From: Palsa-870 sp039935415
Lineage (GTDB): Bacteria > Chloroflexota > Dormibacteria > Dormibacterales > Dormibacteraceae
Assembly: GCA_039935415.1 (NCBI GenBank)
Contig: JBDTKH010000053.1
Span: 1 to 44,159, forward strand
DNA length: 44,159 nt
Reading direction: 5' to 3'
Shown here one piece after another: positions 29,652 through 37,718 of the stretch. A program made the translations under genes and the position numbers. The notes beneath the pieces are model-generated. The model searched no databases. It was given only the letters and a program-made list of their open reading frames with translations, and was not told the origin of the DNA. How positions within the stretch are numbered: position 1 is the stretch's first letter; each line of letters begins with the position of its first letter.

Positions 29652-29957
29652 CTAATCAGTCACCTCGTTGAAGAAGCACGACACGGCTCCTGTATGGCAA
29701 GCGGGACCGGCGGCGTTCACCCGCAACAGCACGCTGTCGAGGTCGCAGTCCAGCCGCGCCTCGACCACCTCCATCGTGTTTCCCGACGTCGCCCCCTTCT
29801 CCCACAGGCCTCGCTCGCGGGAGTGGAACCAGGCCCGGCCGCTCTCGCGCGTGTGCGCCCAGGCCTCCTCGTCCATGTACGCCACCATCAGCACGTCGCC
29901 TGTCTCGGCATCCTGCACCACGGCCGGCACGAGGCCTTTCGAGAAATCGGGTTTCAG
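29652..29957 (-). CDS. hisI: Phosphoribosyl-AMP cyclohydrolase, probable CTG start
   Basis: A small enzyme opening the adenine ring of phosphoribosyl-AMP in histidine synthesis. LVPAVVQDAETGDVLMVAYM is the N-terminal block, ESGRAWFHSRERGLWEKGAT and SGNTMEVVEA the middle, and LDCDLDSVLLRV and GPACHTGAVSCFF hold the zinc and magnesium ligands. It is not fused to HisE. The only ordinary start, GTG at 29930, would cut off the FSKGL strand. CTG at 29957 gives a full 101-residue protein, overlaps the hisF stop as CTGA, and has GGAGGT 6 nt upstream. The CTG start is therefore preferred, but it is an inference. Confidence 0.92.
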   Translation of the reverse strand: MKPDFSKGLVPAVVQDAETGDVLMVAYMDEEAWAHTRESGRAWFHSRERGLWEKGATSGNTMEVVEARLDCDLDSVLLRVNAAGPACHTGAVSCFFNEVTD

Positions 29958-30715
29958 GGCCTGACCTCCAAACCCCTGGCGGACAGCTCCTGCTTGACCG
30001 CACCGATTGACAGCTCGCCGAAATGGAAGACCGACGCGGCCAGCATCGCTTCCGCGCCCCCTTCAGTCAGCGCTTCGTACATGTGCTGGACGGAGCCCGC
30101 GCCCCCGGACGCGATGACCGGCAGGCGCACGGCCGAGCTCACCGCCTTCAGCATGCCCAGGTCATAGCCCGCCTCCGTGCCGTCCTGGTCCATCGACGTG
30201 AGCAGGATCTCCCCCGCTCCGAGCTTTTCCCCCAGAACCGCCCACTCCACCACGTCGCGTGCCGCGGAGCGCCGCCCTCCGTGACTGAACACTTCCCAAC
30301 CTGGTGCGTCAGCGCGGCGGCGCGCGTCGATGGCGAGCACGAAGCACTGCGACCCGAACACCTCCGCGCATCGCGTGATGAGCTCGGGGTCTTCGAGCGC
30401 CGCCGTGTTGACCGAGACCTTGTCGGCCCCGTGGGTGAGCAGCTCGGCCATGTCATCGACGCTGCGGACTCCACCCCCGACTGTTAGCGGGATGAAGACC
30501 TGGTCCGCCGTCCGCTCGACAGCTTCGATCAGGATCTTTCGCGCGTCGGACGAAGCCGTGATGTCCAGGAACACGATCTCGTCCGCGCCCTCCCGATCGT
30601 ATGTAGCGGCCAGCTCGGCGGGGTCACCGGCGTCGCGAAGGTCCTTGAAGCGAACGCCTTTCACGACGCGACCTTCGGTCACGTCCAGGCACGGGATGAT
30701 TCGTTTGGCGGGCAA
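29954..30715 (-). CDS. hisF: Imidazole glycerol phosphate synthase, cyclase subunit
   Basis: A 253-residue TIM-barrel subunit that closes the imidazole ring using ammonia from HisH. PAKRIIPCLDVTEGRVVKGV carries catalytic Asp11. TVGGGVRSVDDM and DKVSVNTAALEDP are the first phosphate site, SQCFVLAIDARRR the central strand, GEILLTSMDQDGTEAGYD holds the second Asp, and PVIASGGAGSVQHM the second phosphate site. The start must be TTG at 30715: no ATG or GTG precedes the PAKRIIP block, and AGGCGG lies 8-9 nt upstream. It follows hisH by 11 nt. The sister barrel hisA, normally between hisH and hisF, is absent. Confidence 0.95.
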   Translation of the reverse strand: MPAKRIIPCLDVTEGRVVKGVRFKDLRDAGDPAELAATYDREGADEIVFLDITASSDARKILIEAVERTADQVFIPLTVGGGVRSVDDMAELLTHGADKVSVNTAALEDPELITRCAEVFGSQCFVLAIDARRRADAPGWEVFSHGGRRSAARDVVEWAVLGEKLGAGEILLTSMDQDGTEAGYDLGMLKAVSSAVRLPVIASGGAGSVQHMYEALTEGGAEAMLAASVFHFGELSIGAVKQELSARGLEVRP

Positions 30716-30726
30716 AAGAGTTCCGC

Positions 30727-31320
30727 CTACCCGCAGAGCTCGAGGAAGTTCCGGTAGATGCGCAGCCCGTCCTCGCCGCTCTTCTCGGGGTGGAATTGCG
30801 TGCCCATGACGTTGCGACGGCCTGCCGCGGCCACCGGCGAGTGCTCGCTCCACGCGATCGCGCTTGGCGACGAAGCCGGTGTGTACGAGTGCACGAAATA
30901 GAAATACGAGCGGTCCTTGATCCCGTGCCACAGCATCGAATCGTCGCTCTGCGCGACGCGGCACCAGCCGATCACGGGAAGGCGAGGGCTGTCCTTGACC
31001 TCAACCACCTTTCCTGGCAGTAGGCCAAGGCCCTGGTGCCTGCCGTGCTCCGATGACTCTTCGAACAGGAGCTGGTAGCCGAGGCAGACGCCGAGCACGG
31101 GCTTGCCCCTCGCCGCAAGCTCCACGACCCGGCGGCCCAACCCGTGGTCGGTGAGCTTTTCCAGCGCGGGCCCAAACGCGCCAACTCCAGGCAGCACCAC
31201 GCCGTCGGCGTGCTCGAGCTCGTCGGGGTCGGCCGTGAGCCTTGGCTCGGCGCCGACGTGGGCAAGCGCCCGCTCGACGGAGCGCACGTTGCCGACGCCG
31301 TAGTCCACGATCGCGATCAC
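30727..31320 (-). CDS. hisH: Imidazole glycerol phosphate synthase, glutaminase subunit
   Basis: A 197-residue class I glutamine amidotransferase supplying ammonia to HisF. MIAIVDYGVGNVRSVERAL starts the fold. PGVGAFGPALEKL provides the oxyanion strand, GVCLGYQLLFEES holds the nucleophile Cys (Tyr replaces the usual Met after LG), and GTQFHPEKSGEDGLRIYRNF the His and Glu. WCRVAQ stands where MGWN-x-V is usual, and FVHSYTP is conserved. It overlaps hisB by 4 nt (ATGA). Length is normal. Confidence 0.94.
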   Translation of the reverse strand: MIAIVDYGVGNVRSVERALAHVGAEPRLTADPDELEHADGVVLPGVGAFGPALEKLTDHGLGRRVVELAARGKPVLGVCLGYQLLFEESSEHGRHQGLGLLPGKVVEVKDSPRLPVIGWCRVAQSDDSMLWHGIKDRSYFYFVHSYTPASSPSAIAWSEHSPVAAAGRRNVMGTQFHPEKSGEDGLRIYRNFLELCG

Positions 31321-31886
31321 CCCAGTAGTCCCTTCGAGGATGGCGTGCCGGGAGCGCCGCCGGGAGCCATCGCCTGACGAAGCGCCAGGCCCAAGGCCTT
31401 GAACGTCGCCTCCGCGATGTGGTGCCGGTTGCGCCCGCGGATCACGTCGACGTGGATCGTCGCCCCCAGGTGGATCGACAGCGCCCTCCAGAACTCCTCG
31501 AGCACCTCGGACTCGAGTGTCCCGATCCGGCCGCGCAGCGGAACGTTGTAGGAGATGAACGGGCGCTTGCCCAGGTCAACCACGACGCGCGCGAGCGATT
31601 CGTCGAGCGGGGCGTAGGCCGACGCAAATCTGTTAATGCCGGCGCGGTCTTCGAGCGCGGCCGACAGCACCTGTCCGAGCACGATGCCCGCGTCCTCGAC
31701 CAGGTGGTGCACGTCGACGTGAACGTCGCCGGCGCCGGTCAGCGTGAGGTCGAACCCGCCGTAGCGGCCGACCTGCTCGATCATGTGGTCGAGAAACGGG
31801 ACGCCCGTCGCCACTTTGACCCGGCCGTGTCCCTCGAGCAAGACCTTGGCGACCAGACGCGTCTCCTTCGACTTGCGAGCGACCAC
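31317..31886 (-). CDS. hisB: Imidazoleglycerol-phosphate dehydratase
   Basis: A 189-residue monofunctional dehydratase acting after HisHF. Duplicated His-rich metal sites are visible: PFLDHMIEQVGRYGGFDL and DVHVDVHHLVEDAGIVLGQ in the first half, and GRNRHHIAEATFKALGLALR in the second. It forms 24-mers with a di-manganese site in known members. The start is GTG at 31886, placed by AGGAAGGGA immediately before it and by the family N-terminus; it lies 7 nt after the hisD stop. An upstream extension to 31934 would run back into hisD. There is no phosphatase domain, so the histidinol-phosphatase must be elsewhere. Confidence 0.95.
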   Translation of the reverse strand: MVARKSKETRLVAKVLLEGHGRVKVATGVPFLDHMIEQVGRYGGFDLTLTGAGDVHVDVHHLVEDAGIVLGQVLSAALEDRAGINRFASAYAPLDESLARVVVDLGKRPFISYNVPLRGRIGTLESEVLEEFWRALSIHLGATIHVDVIRGRNRHHIAEATFKALGLALRQAMAPGGAPGTPSSKGLLG

Positions 31887-31893
31887 TCCCTTC

Positions 31894-33165
31894 CTACTCA
31901 AGGCGTACCTCCACTGCGTGCGCGTGCGCGCCAAGTCCCTCCATCTCCGCGAGGCGCACGCAGGCCTCTTGCATCATCTCCAGGTCACCACGATTGAGGC
32001 TCAGCACGCTCGACCGCTTCAGGAACGTGTGTACTCCCAGCGGCGAAGCGAAGCGCGCCGCTCCTGCGGTCGGAAGCGTGTGGTTGGGACCCGCGACGTA
32101 GTCGCCCAGCGGCACCGTCGCGTACGGACCGACGAACACGGCGCCGGCATTCTCGACCTGCGTCGCCAGTCGGCCCGCGTCCGAGGTGACGATGAGGAGG
32201 TGCTCGGGCGCGAAGTCGTTGGCGAGCTGCATCGCCTGGCGCAGGTCTTCCGCGACGACGATGCAGCAGTTCGCCTGGCGGATGATCTCCTTGCGCTCGA
32301 GCCCCGAGACAAGGCTCTCCAGCTCTTCCTCGACGCGATCGGCAAGCTTTGCCGAGTCGGTGATGAGCACACCCCACGCCAGTGGGTCGTGCTCCAGCTG
32401 GGCGGCGAGGTCGGCGGCGATGAAATCAGGCCGGGCCGCCGCGTCCGCGATGACGAGGATCTCCGTCGGGCCCTCGATGCCGTCCACCCCCACAGCGCCG
32501 AACACCTCGCGCTTGGCGAGCGTGACGTAGATGTTGCCCGGGCCGGCCACGACGTCGACCCGAGGGATGTTGGCGGTGCCGTACGCCATCGCCGCGATCG
32601 CTTGCGCACCACCGATCCGATACACGGCGTCCACGCCGGCGATGTGCGCGGCGGCGAGGATCGCCGACGGCACCGTGCCGTCCGCCCGCGGAGGAGTGGC
32701 AAGCACGACCTCGCGCACTTTCGCGACTCGCGCCGGGATCGCGGTCATGAGCACCGTCGACGGGTAAGCCGCCCGGCCGCCCGGCGCATAGAGGCCGGCG
32801 CGCCGGACCGGCCGCGTGAGCAGCTTCAGGCCAGGCGGACCGGTCGACGCCGGTTGCAACTGTCGTGCGTGGAAGTCCTTGATCCGCTGGGCGGCGAACT
32901 CCAGGGCGGCGCGATCCGGTGCGGACAGCCTGGCGGCCGCACCGGCCACCTCGCTCGGCGGTACCTGGAAGCTCTGGTCCGCATCGGGCGCCCACCCGTC
33001 GAACTTCTTGCCGAGCTCCCGCAGCGCCTTGTCACCTTCGCTTGCAACCCGCGCGCAGATCTCCGCAACCACGGCCCTCTCAGAGGCGAACTGCGAGAGG
33101 TCGAGGCGACGCCGGGACAGCGGTGAGTCGAGCCACGAGCCGACGTCGAACCTCTTCACCGTCAT
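31894..33165 (-). CDS. hisD: Histidinol dehydrogenase
   Basis: A 423-residue zinc enzyme making the last two oxidations from histidinol to histidine with NAD. RRAGLYAPGGRAAYPSTVLM and the signature IDGIEGPTEILVIADA with DFIAADLAAQLEHDPLAWGV supply the conserved Gln/His residues that hold zinc. FAPEHLLIVTSDA and AGPNHTLPTAGAARF come next. The start is ATG 33165, which overlaps the hisG stop by 4 nt (ATGA). It lies before hisB, the hisGDB order usual for this operon type. An upstream extension in the same frame reaches 33576, but that is hisG antiframe. Confidence 0.95.
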   Translation of the reverse strand: MTVKRFDVGSWLDSPLSRRRLDLSQFASERAVVAEICARVASEGDKALRELGKKFDGWAPDADQSFQVPPSEVAGAAARLSAPDRAALEFAAQRIKDFHARQLQPASTGPPGLKLLTRPVRRAGLYAPGGRAAYPSTVLMTAIPARVAKVREVVLATPPRADGTVPSAILAAAHIAGVDAVYRIGGAQAIAAMAYGTANIPRVDVVAGPGNIYVTLAKREVFGAVGVDGIEGPTEILVIADAAARPDFIAADLAAQLEHDPLAWGVLITDSAKLADRVEEELESLVSGLERKEIIRQANCCIVVAEDLRQAMQLANDFAPEHLLIVTSDAGRLATQVENAGAVFVGPYATVPLGDYVAGPNHTLPTAGAARFASPLGVHTFLKRSSVLSLNRGDLEMMQEACVRLAEMEGLGAHAHAVEVRLE

Positions 33166-33803
33166 GAGCCGGCCGCCTCGCGCAGCCGGCCGGCCGCAGC
33201 CTGCACGGCATCGGTGCGCGTCTTGAGGCTCGCCTGGTTGGCGATCAGCCGAGCGGTGGACGCGCCAAGCACCGCGGCCACCCGCAAGCGGTTTTCCTTC
33301 AGGGTCCGCCCCGTCGCCGTCAGGTCGACGATCGCGTCGACCAGCCCGACCTGCGGCGCGAGCTCGACAGAACCGTGGAGGCGCACGATCTCCACGGCCT
33401 GCCCGCGCGATTCGAACCAGGCAGCCGAGGTTCGTGGGTACTTGGTGGCGATGCGAATCTCCGGCGGCCACGTGTCCGGGCCGTCGAGCTTCGATGCGTC
33501 CGGCACCGCGAGCACCAGCCGGCACCCGCCGAAGCGGAGATCGACGAGCTCGTAGTGCGCGCCCGCGGTCTCCCACAGGATGTCCTTGCCGACGATTCCG
33601 AGGTCGGCGGCTCCGTGGTCGACGTATGCCGGAACGTCGGCGGGCCGGACGAGGATCACGCGGACCCCGGTGCGGTCGACCATGAGCTGGCGACCGAGTT
33701 CGTCCGCGCTGAGCCGCGCCAGGCCCGAACGTCCCAGGAGCCGCAGCGCACCTGCAAGCAGGGCGCCCGTCGGCAGCGCGATCGAGACCTTGCCGGTCTT
33801 CAT
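33162..33803 (-). CDS. hisG: ATP phosphoribosyltransferase, short form
   Basis: A 213-residue catalytic subunit of the first histidine step (ATP + PRPP). Short HisG lacks the C-terminal regulatory domain and needs HisZ, which is encoded directly upstream. VSIALPTGALLAGALRLL starts the fold, VRPADVPAYVDHGAADLGIV is the typical periplasmic-binding-like segment, and VDAIVDLTATGRTLKENRL contains the PRPP loop. The start is ATG 33803, overlapping the hisZ stop by 4 nt (ATGA). Co-translation with HisZ fits the hetero-octamer known for this type. Confidence 0.94.
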   Translation of the reverse strand: MKTGKVSIALPTGALLAGALRLLGRSGLARLSADELGRQLMVDRTGVRVILVRPADVPAYVDHGAADLGIVGKDILWETAGAHYELVDLRFGGCRLVLAVPDASKLDGPDTWPPEIRIATKYPRTSAAWFESRGQAVEIVRLHGSVELAPQVGLVDAIVDLTATGRTLKENRLRVAAVLGASTARLIANQASLKTRTDAVQAAAGRLREAAGS

Positions 33804-35083
33804 GAATTGCGCCCTGCGCGCGCCCGGCGCGTCAGGCCTCCAGCCAGGCGAGCGGCCACCTGCTCTGGCGGCAACCGCTGCGTGCGCGCGCCTCGCGCAG
33901 TCCACGAAACAGCCGTCTCGCTCCGGCAGTGGATGAGGTTCACAGCGCCGACGGCGCGCCACCAGGCACGCGCCTCGGCCTGGTCTCGCGCCTGCGTGTC
34001 GACCACCGCCCTCGTGCCGAACAGGCGCAGTGTCGAGCCAAGCCTGAGCGCGGTCTTCAGCCCGGTTCCCGCCCATGCCACAGCGGCGTCGATCCGCGGC
34101 AGCGCCGGCGGACGCGAGGCGCGGGTGAGCATCTCCCACACCAAATCGAGCTGGACGACAAATCCCGTCGCGGGCGCCGGTCGCCCGAAGCGCGCGAGAA
34201 GCCGGTCGTAGCGACCGCCCTGCGCTACGGGCCGTCCGACCTCCGGCCCGTAGCCCTCGAAGATGATCCCCGTGTAGTAATCGAAGTCGCGGATCGCACC
34301 AAGGTCGAGGCGGACGACGTCGTCGAGCCCGTGGACGACGAGCAGGTCGCGCACCTCGGCCAGCTCCGACAGCGCGCGCTCAGATCGACGGTTGCGCACC
34401 AGGCCGCCGGCCGCCTTGAGAATCTCGGGTCCGCCGCGCAGCGCCGGGAAACGCAAGAGCAGCTCGTGTTCCGCAGAGCGCAGCGGCGTGTGTTCGAGGA
34501 GCGCCTCCAGGGCGACGAAATCGCGAGCCGCCAGCGCCACCCGGACCGCGGCCTTGACCTCGTCGGGCAGCTTGACCGCGTCCATGATCCCGTGGAAGAA
34601 CTCGGCGTGCCCGACGTCGATCTGGAATCGCTTGACCCCGCTTGCCTCCAGGCAGCGCGCGGCCAACGCGATCACCTCCGCGTCGGCGACGGTTCCGGAC
34701 GCGCCGACAAGCTCCGCCCCCACCTGGTAGGTCTCGCGGCGCTGGTCGAAGCGTCCTTCGTCGGTCGAAAGGACCGGCCCCGCGTAACAGAGCCGCAGGG
34801 GCAGAGGCGACGTCCTCAGCTTGCCGGCGACAAGCCTCGCCACAGGGACCGTGCGCTCACCGACCAGCGCCACGACCTCGCCGCGCGCGTCGGCAAACTT
34901 GAACAGGCGCCGTCTCTGCTCCGGTCCGATACCGAGCTCGAGCACGTCAATGCTCTCCACCATCGGGGTGATAACGTGCCGGTAACCCCACCGGCGCATC
35001 TCGGCCAGGACCGATTCCTGCGCCTCGCGCAGGACCTCGGCTTCTGGAGGAAGGAGGTCGCGAAACCCGGGCACGCCGCCCAA
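33800..35083 (-). CDS. hisZ: ATP phosphoribosyltransferase regulatory subunit HisZ
   Basis: A 427-residue paralogue of histidyl-tRNA synthetase without aminoacylation function, partner of short HisG. GVPGFRDLLPPEAEVLREAQ is the class II N-terminus and TYQVGAELVGASGTVADAEV the motif 2 region. FDYYTGIIFEGYGPEVGRPV and AQGGRYDRLLARFGRPAPAT are the HisS-like histidine-site blocks. The C-terminal 100 residues, with an Arg-rich tail, form an anticodon-like domain that looks degenerate. The start is uncertain: TTG at 35083 is used, and GTG at 35074 would also give VPGFRDLL. Neither has a strong ribosome-binding site, although GGAGGT lies about 30 nt upstream. It follows the TPR gene by 59 nt on the same strand. 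Confidence 0.88.
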   Translation of the reverse strand: MGGVPGFRDLLPPEAEVLREAQESVLAEMRRWGYRHVITPMVESIDVLELGIGPEQRRRLFKFADARGEVVALVGERTVPVARLVAGKLRTSPLPLRLCYAGPVLSTDEGRFDQRRETYQVGAELVGASGTVADAEVIALAARCLEASGVKRFQIDVGHAEFFHGIMDAVKLPDEVKAAVRVALAARDFVALEALLEHTPLRSAEHELLLRFPALRGGPEILKAAGGLVRNRRSERALSELAEVRDLLVVHGLDDVVRLDLGAIRDFDYYTGIIFEGYGPEVGRPVAQGGRYDRLLARFGRPAPATGFVVQLDLVWEMLTRASRPPALPRIDAAVAWAGTGLKTALRLGSTLRLFGTRAVVDTQARDQAEARAWWRAVGAVNLIHCRSETAVSWTARGARTQRLPPEQVAARLAGGLTRRARAGRNS

Positions 35084-35142
35084 CGCGGGAGCGCGTTTAG
35101 CCTCGGTGAAGAGACCTCCGGGCCGGGGCCACTCCGTCGGCG

Positions 35143-36012
35143 TCAGCTGTCGTCATCGTCATCGTCATCTTTGTCTTCGTCCGCATCCTCGCTGAAGTCG
35201 ACCGGCTCTGCATCGTCCTCGACAGCGTGCATCCCTTCTTCGATGTCATCCCCGGCGGCCGCTTCGACGAGCGGCTCCTCCTCATCGTCCTCGCCGGCAA
35301 ACACCTCGACCTCACGGTGGAGCAGGCTCTCCTTGGTGTACGGGCGGAACTCGACATCGCGCTTGCGGCGCATCGGGAAGCTTGGCTTTCCGGCAAAACG
35401 CGGGTCCTGGTAGGTCTCGCGAACGATCAGCCTCACCGTGTTGTTGTCACACGCCGTGACGCCCGCCTGGTAGCGGTTGCCGCCTCGCATGAACTTGATC
35501 AGCCGGCGAGCCAGCTTGGCCTCGAGCGCCCCGAGCTTCACGCCCCGCGACGTCTCGGCGACGATGCTGTCGCCGTCGATGTGCAGCTCGGCGATGTCGC
35601 CGGCGGCCACTTTGGAGCAGATGTCAGGCCCCGGTCCGCTCTCGAGGGTGGTGATCACGGTCTTCCCCATCTCCTCGACGAAGAGGTTCAGGTCGACGCG
35701 TGTTCCGCCGACCTTCAAGCCCTCCTTCTGGTGGAGCAGGGTGTTGATGCGGGCGGCGTTCTTTTTCGCGATCGAGTTCATCGGGTTGAGCTTGAGCGCG
35801 GCCTCGTAGGCGGCTTTTGCATCCTTCAACTTCCCGAGCTCGGAGAGTGCCTTGCCGAGCCGGTTCTGCGTCTCCTCGTCAGCCCCGAAGCTCTCGACGA
35901 TGAATTTGTTCAGCTTGACGGCGTCGTCCCACTTGCCCGCGATGGCAAGCTGCACGGCGTCGTCGGCGTACTGCGACCGGGGCTTGAGATGTTCTCCGGT
36001 GTCGATTTTCAA
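35143..36012 (-). CDS. TPR-repeat protein with a long acidic tail, function unknown
   Basis: A 289-residue protein I cannot name. Residues about 15-85 form two TPR units (DDAVQLAIAGKWDDAVKLNK and ALSELGKLKDAKAAYEAALK, then LNPMN). Residues 95-225 form an uncharacterised basic alpha/beta region (TRVDLNLFVEEMGKTVITTL, MRGGNRYQAGVTACDNNTVR), and the last 50 residues are almost entirely Asp/Glu, ending in seven Asp encoded by a short GAT/GAC repeat. An acidic tail of this kind suggests binding to a basic partner such as a ribosomal protein, RNA-binding protein or another chaperone client. The start is TTG 36012, with AGGAG 9 nt upstream. It heads the his block, 59 nt before hisZ. Confidence 0.75.
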   Translation of the reverse strand: MKIDTGEHLKPRSQYADDAVQLAIAGKWDDAVKLNKFIVESFGADEETQNRLGKALSELGKLKDAKAAYEAALKLNPMNSIAKKNAARINTLLHQKEGLKVGGTRVDLNLFVEEMGKTVITTLESGPGPDICSKVAAGDIAELHIDGDSIVAETSRGVKLGALEAKLARRLIKFMRGGNRYQAGVTACDNNTVRLIVRETYQDPRFAGKPSFPMRRKRDVEFRPYTKESLLHREVEVFAGEDDEEEPLVEAAAGDDIEEGMHAVEDDAEPVDFSEDADEDKDDDDDDDS

Positions 36013-36043
36013 ATGCGCGCGCTCCTAGGGATTGGGTGAAGGG

Positions 36044-36083
36044 GCCGGGCGCGCGCGGGGGGCGCTCCCCGCCGGGCGCGCGC
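36044..36083. repeat. 13-bp direct repeat flanking a GGGG/CCCC hairpin
   Basis: GCCGGGCGCGCGC occurs at 36044-36056 and 36071-36083, separated by GGGGGGCGCTCCCC, which can fold as a stem. It lies in the spacer between the divergent TPR and binding-protein genes. Function unknown. Confidence 0.5.
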
Positions 36084-36146
36084 AGGGCGCATCCAGCGAA
36101 TTACGAGTATAAGTACTGCCGATACCTGATAGATCGTCTCCGGGGC

Positions 36147-37478
36147 GTGGACAATTTCACAGTGCGCCCGGCCTGGACCATCACAGCCGCTGCGTGCGCG
36201 GCATTTCTCATCGCCCTACCGGCGTGCAATGTTGTCGGCGCGGGACCCCCCGCCGCGGACACGATCAAGATCGGCGTCGACCTCCCCTTGACGGGCCCAG
36301 AGGGCCGAGCCGGCCGAGGCGCGCTGAACGGTATCCGCTTCTTCGTGCACCAGCACGCGACGCTCGACGGCTTGAGCGTCGCGATCGACGCCCGCGACGA
36401 CACGTCGACACCGACGAATGCGGACCGCGGCCTGCAGAACCTCCAGGCGTTCATCGCCGACCCGCACGTCGTCGCCATGATCGGGCCGTTCGACTCGAGC
36501 ACCGCCCGCGCCCAGATCCCGATCGCCAATCAAGCTCGCCTCGCGATGGTGACCCCTGCGACGAGTAACCGGTGCCTGACCAAAGAGCCATACCTGCCGG
36601 CCGCCCTCAACCCGCGGCGCACGCCTATCTCCTGCGCCGCCGCAGGCCTGCCCTCTCCGAAAGACCTCCGGCCGACCGGATCGAACAACTACTTCCGCCT
36701 TTCGACCACCGACGAGCTTCAGGGACCGGCGGCGGCCGACTTCGCGTCGACCCACCTCCACCTGAAGCGGGTCGCCGTCCTGTCCGACGGAGAGGCGTAC
36801 GGGCAGGCCCTGGCCGACGGCTTCATCGCGAGGTTCGACAAGCTCCGAGGCACCGTTGTCGCCGCCCAGCAGTTCGACCCGTCTCAAAGCCCCGACCTCA
36901 CCGGGTTCCTACAGCGCGCAAAGAACGATGGCGCCCAGGGTGTCTATTTCGGCGGCGCGTCCGCCGATCACGGCTGCGCCGTGCGTCAGCAGATGGCTGC
37001 GGTGTTCGGTCCAGGCGAGGCTGCCCCCTTCATGGGAGGTGACGGCATCGCACTGGACCCGGCGTGCCTGCGCGATGCCGGCACCAACGCGACAGGTATC
37101 TACGCGACCGTGCCCGGACTCGACGCCCAGAGGATCGACTCGGCACAGCCGGTCATCCGGGCTTTCAGGACGGAGTTCGGACGCCCCACCGACTACGGCG
37201 CTTACACCGTCGCCGCCTACGACGCGGCGGGGGTCCTGTACAGCGCGCTCGACCGGGCGATCAGGGCGACAGGAGGAAAGCTCCCGGCCCGCGACAGCGT
37301 CGTGGCGGAGCTGGCGACCACCACCACGTTCACAGGCGCCACCGGCACCTTCGGCTTCGACAAGGCGGGTGACACGACCTTGCGGCAGCTGTCGGTGTAC
37401 GAGTCTCCCGCCGCCGCCTCGAAGGGCGGCTGGACGTGGGTCGGCTCCGTAGATTATAGCGCTGCACTACCCTATTGA
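36147..37478 (+). CDS. Branched-chain amino acid type ABC transporter substrate-binding lipoprotein (copy 1)
   Basis: A roughly 443-residue type I periplasmic-binding protein. The signal (ITAAACAAFLIALPAC, lipobox LPAC) marks a lipoprotein. DTIKIGVDLPLTGPEGRAGR begins the mature fold, followed by TNADRGLQNLQAFIADPHVV, MIGPFDSSTARAQIPIANQA, SNNYFRLSTTDELQGPAAAD and GVYFGGASADHGCAV. It would capture an amino acid or related solute for LivHMGF downstream. The start is GTG at 36147, or GTG at 36162, without a strong ribosome-binding site. It is a clear paralogue of the protein at 37719: TNECLT/TSNRCLT and LRPTGxNNYFR blocks are shared. A hairpin at 37489 follows. Confidence 0.88.
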   Translation: MDNFTVRPAWTITAAACAAFLIALPACNVVGAGPPAADTIKIGVDLPLTGPEGRAGRGALNGIRFFVHQHATLDGLSVAIDARDDTSTPTNADRGLQNLQAFIADPHVVAMIGPFDSSTARAQIPIANQARLAMVTPATSNRCLTKEPYLPAALNPRRTPISCAAAGLPSPKDLRPTGSNNYFRLSTTDELQGPAAADFASTHLHLKRVAVLSDGEAYGQALADGFIARFDKLRGTVVAAQQFDPSQSPDLTGFLQRAKNDGAQGVYFGGASADHGCAVRQQMAAVFGPGEAAPFMGGDGIALDPACLRDAGTNATGIYATVPGLDAQRIDSAQPVIRAFRTEFGRPTDYGAYTVAAYDAAGVLYSALDRAIRATGGKLPARDSVVAELATTTTFTGATGTFGFDKAGDTTLRQLSVYESPAAASKGGWTWVGSVDYSAALPY

Positions 37479-37488
37479 TACAACAGCA

Positions 37489-37505
37489 CACCCGCATTCC
37501 GGGTG
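37489..37505 (+). terminator. Hairpin after the first binding-protein gene
   Basis: CACCCG-CATTC-CGGGTG forms a perfect 6-bp stem 10 nt after the stop at 37478. There is no U-tract, so it may slow or protect the transcript rather than end it. Confidence 0.35.
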
Positions 37506-37662
37506 CAGGGACGGGATTCCGCAAGGCCGTGCTTGACTTGAAGCCTCCATTGAGCCCAGAGTTCTGACCGGAGTAGTGGTTCGGCCATCCCATGTGGCCG
37601 CATTCGCCGCCGGCGCACTCTCGCCCCGCCTCTGCTGAGATGGGAAGAGGGCGGCGTATGAG

Positions 37663-37696
37663 GGGAGGCAAGCCGCGCTTGCGGTTCGTGCCTCCC
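37663..37696 (+). promoter_or_regulatory. Strong hairpin in the 5' region of the second binding-protein gene
   Basis: GGGAGGCA pairs perfectly with TGCCTCCC. Inside, AGCCGC/GCGGTT extends the stem around a GCTT loop. It ends 22 nt before the ATG at 37719, just upstream of the GGGGG ribosome-binding site. It may stabilise the message or control translation. The rest of the 240-bp spacer (37479-37718) shows no gene or known riboswitch. Confidence 0.5.
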
Positions 37697-37718
37697 AAAA
37701 AACACAAGGGGGAACCAT

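Noticed and set aside
37479..37718. Known riboswitch or tRNA in the spacer
   Set aside because: No match to consensus features I can recall for lysine, glycine, SAM or T-box elements, and no tRNA arms.
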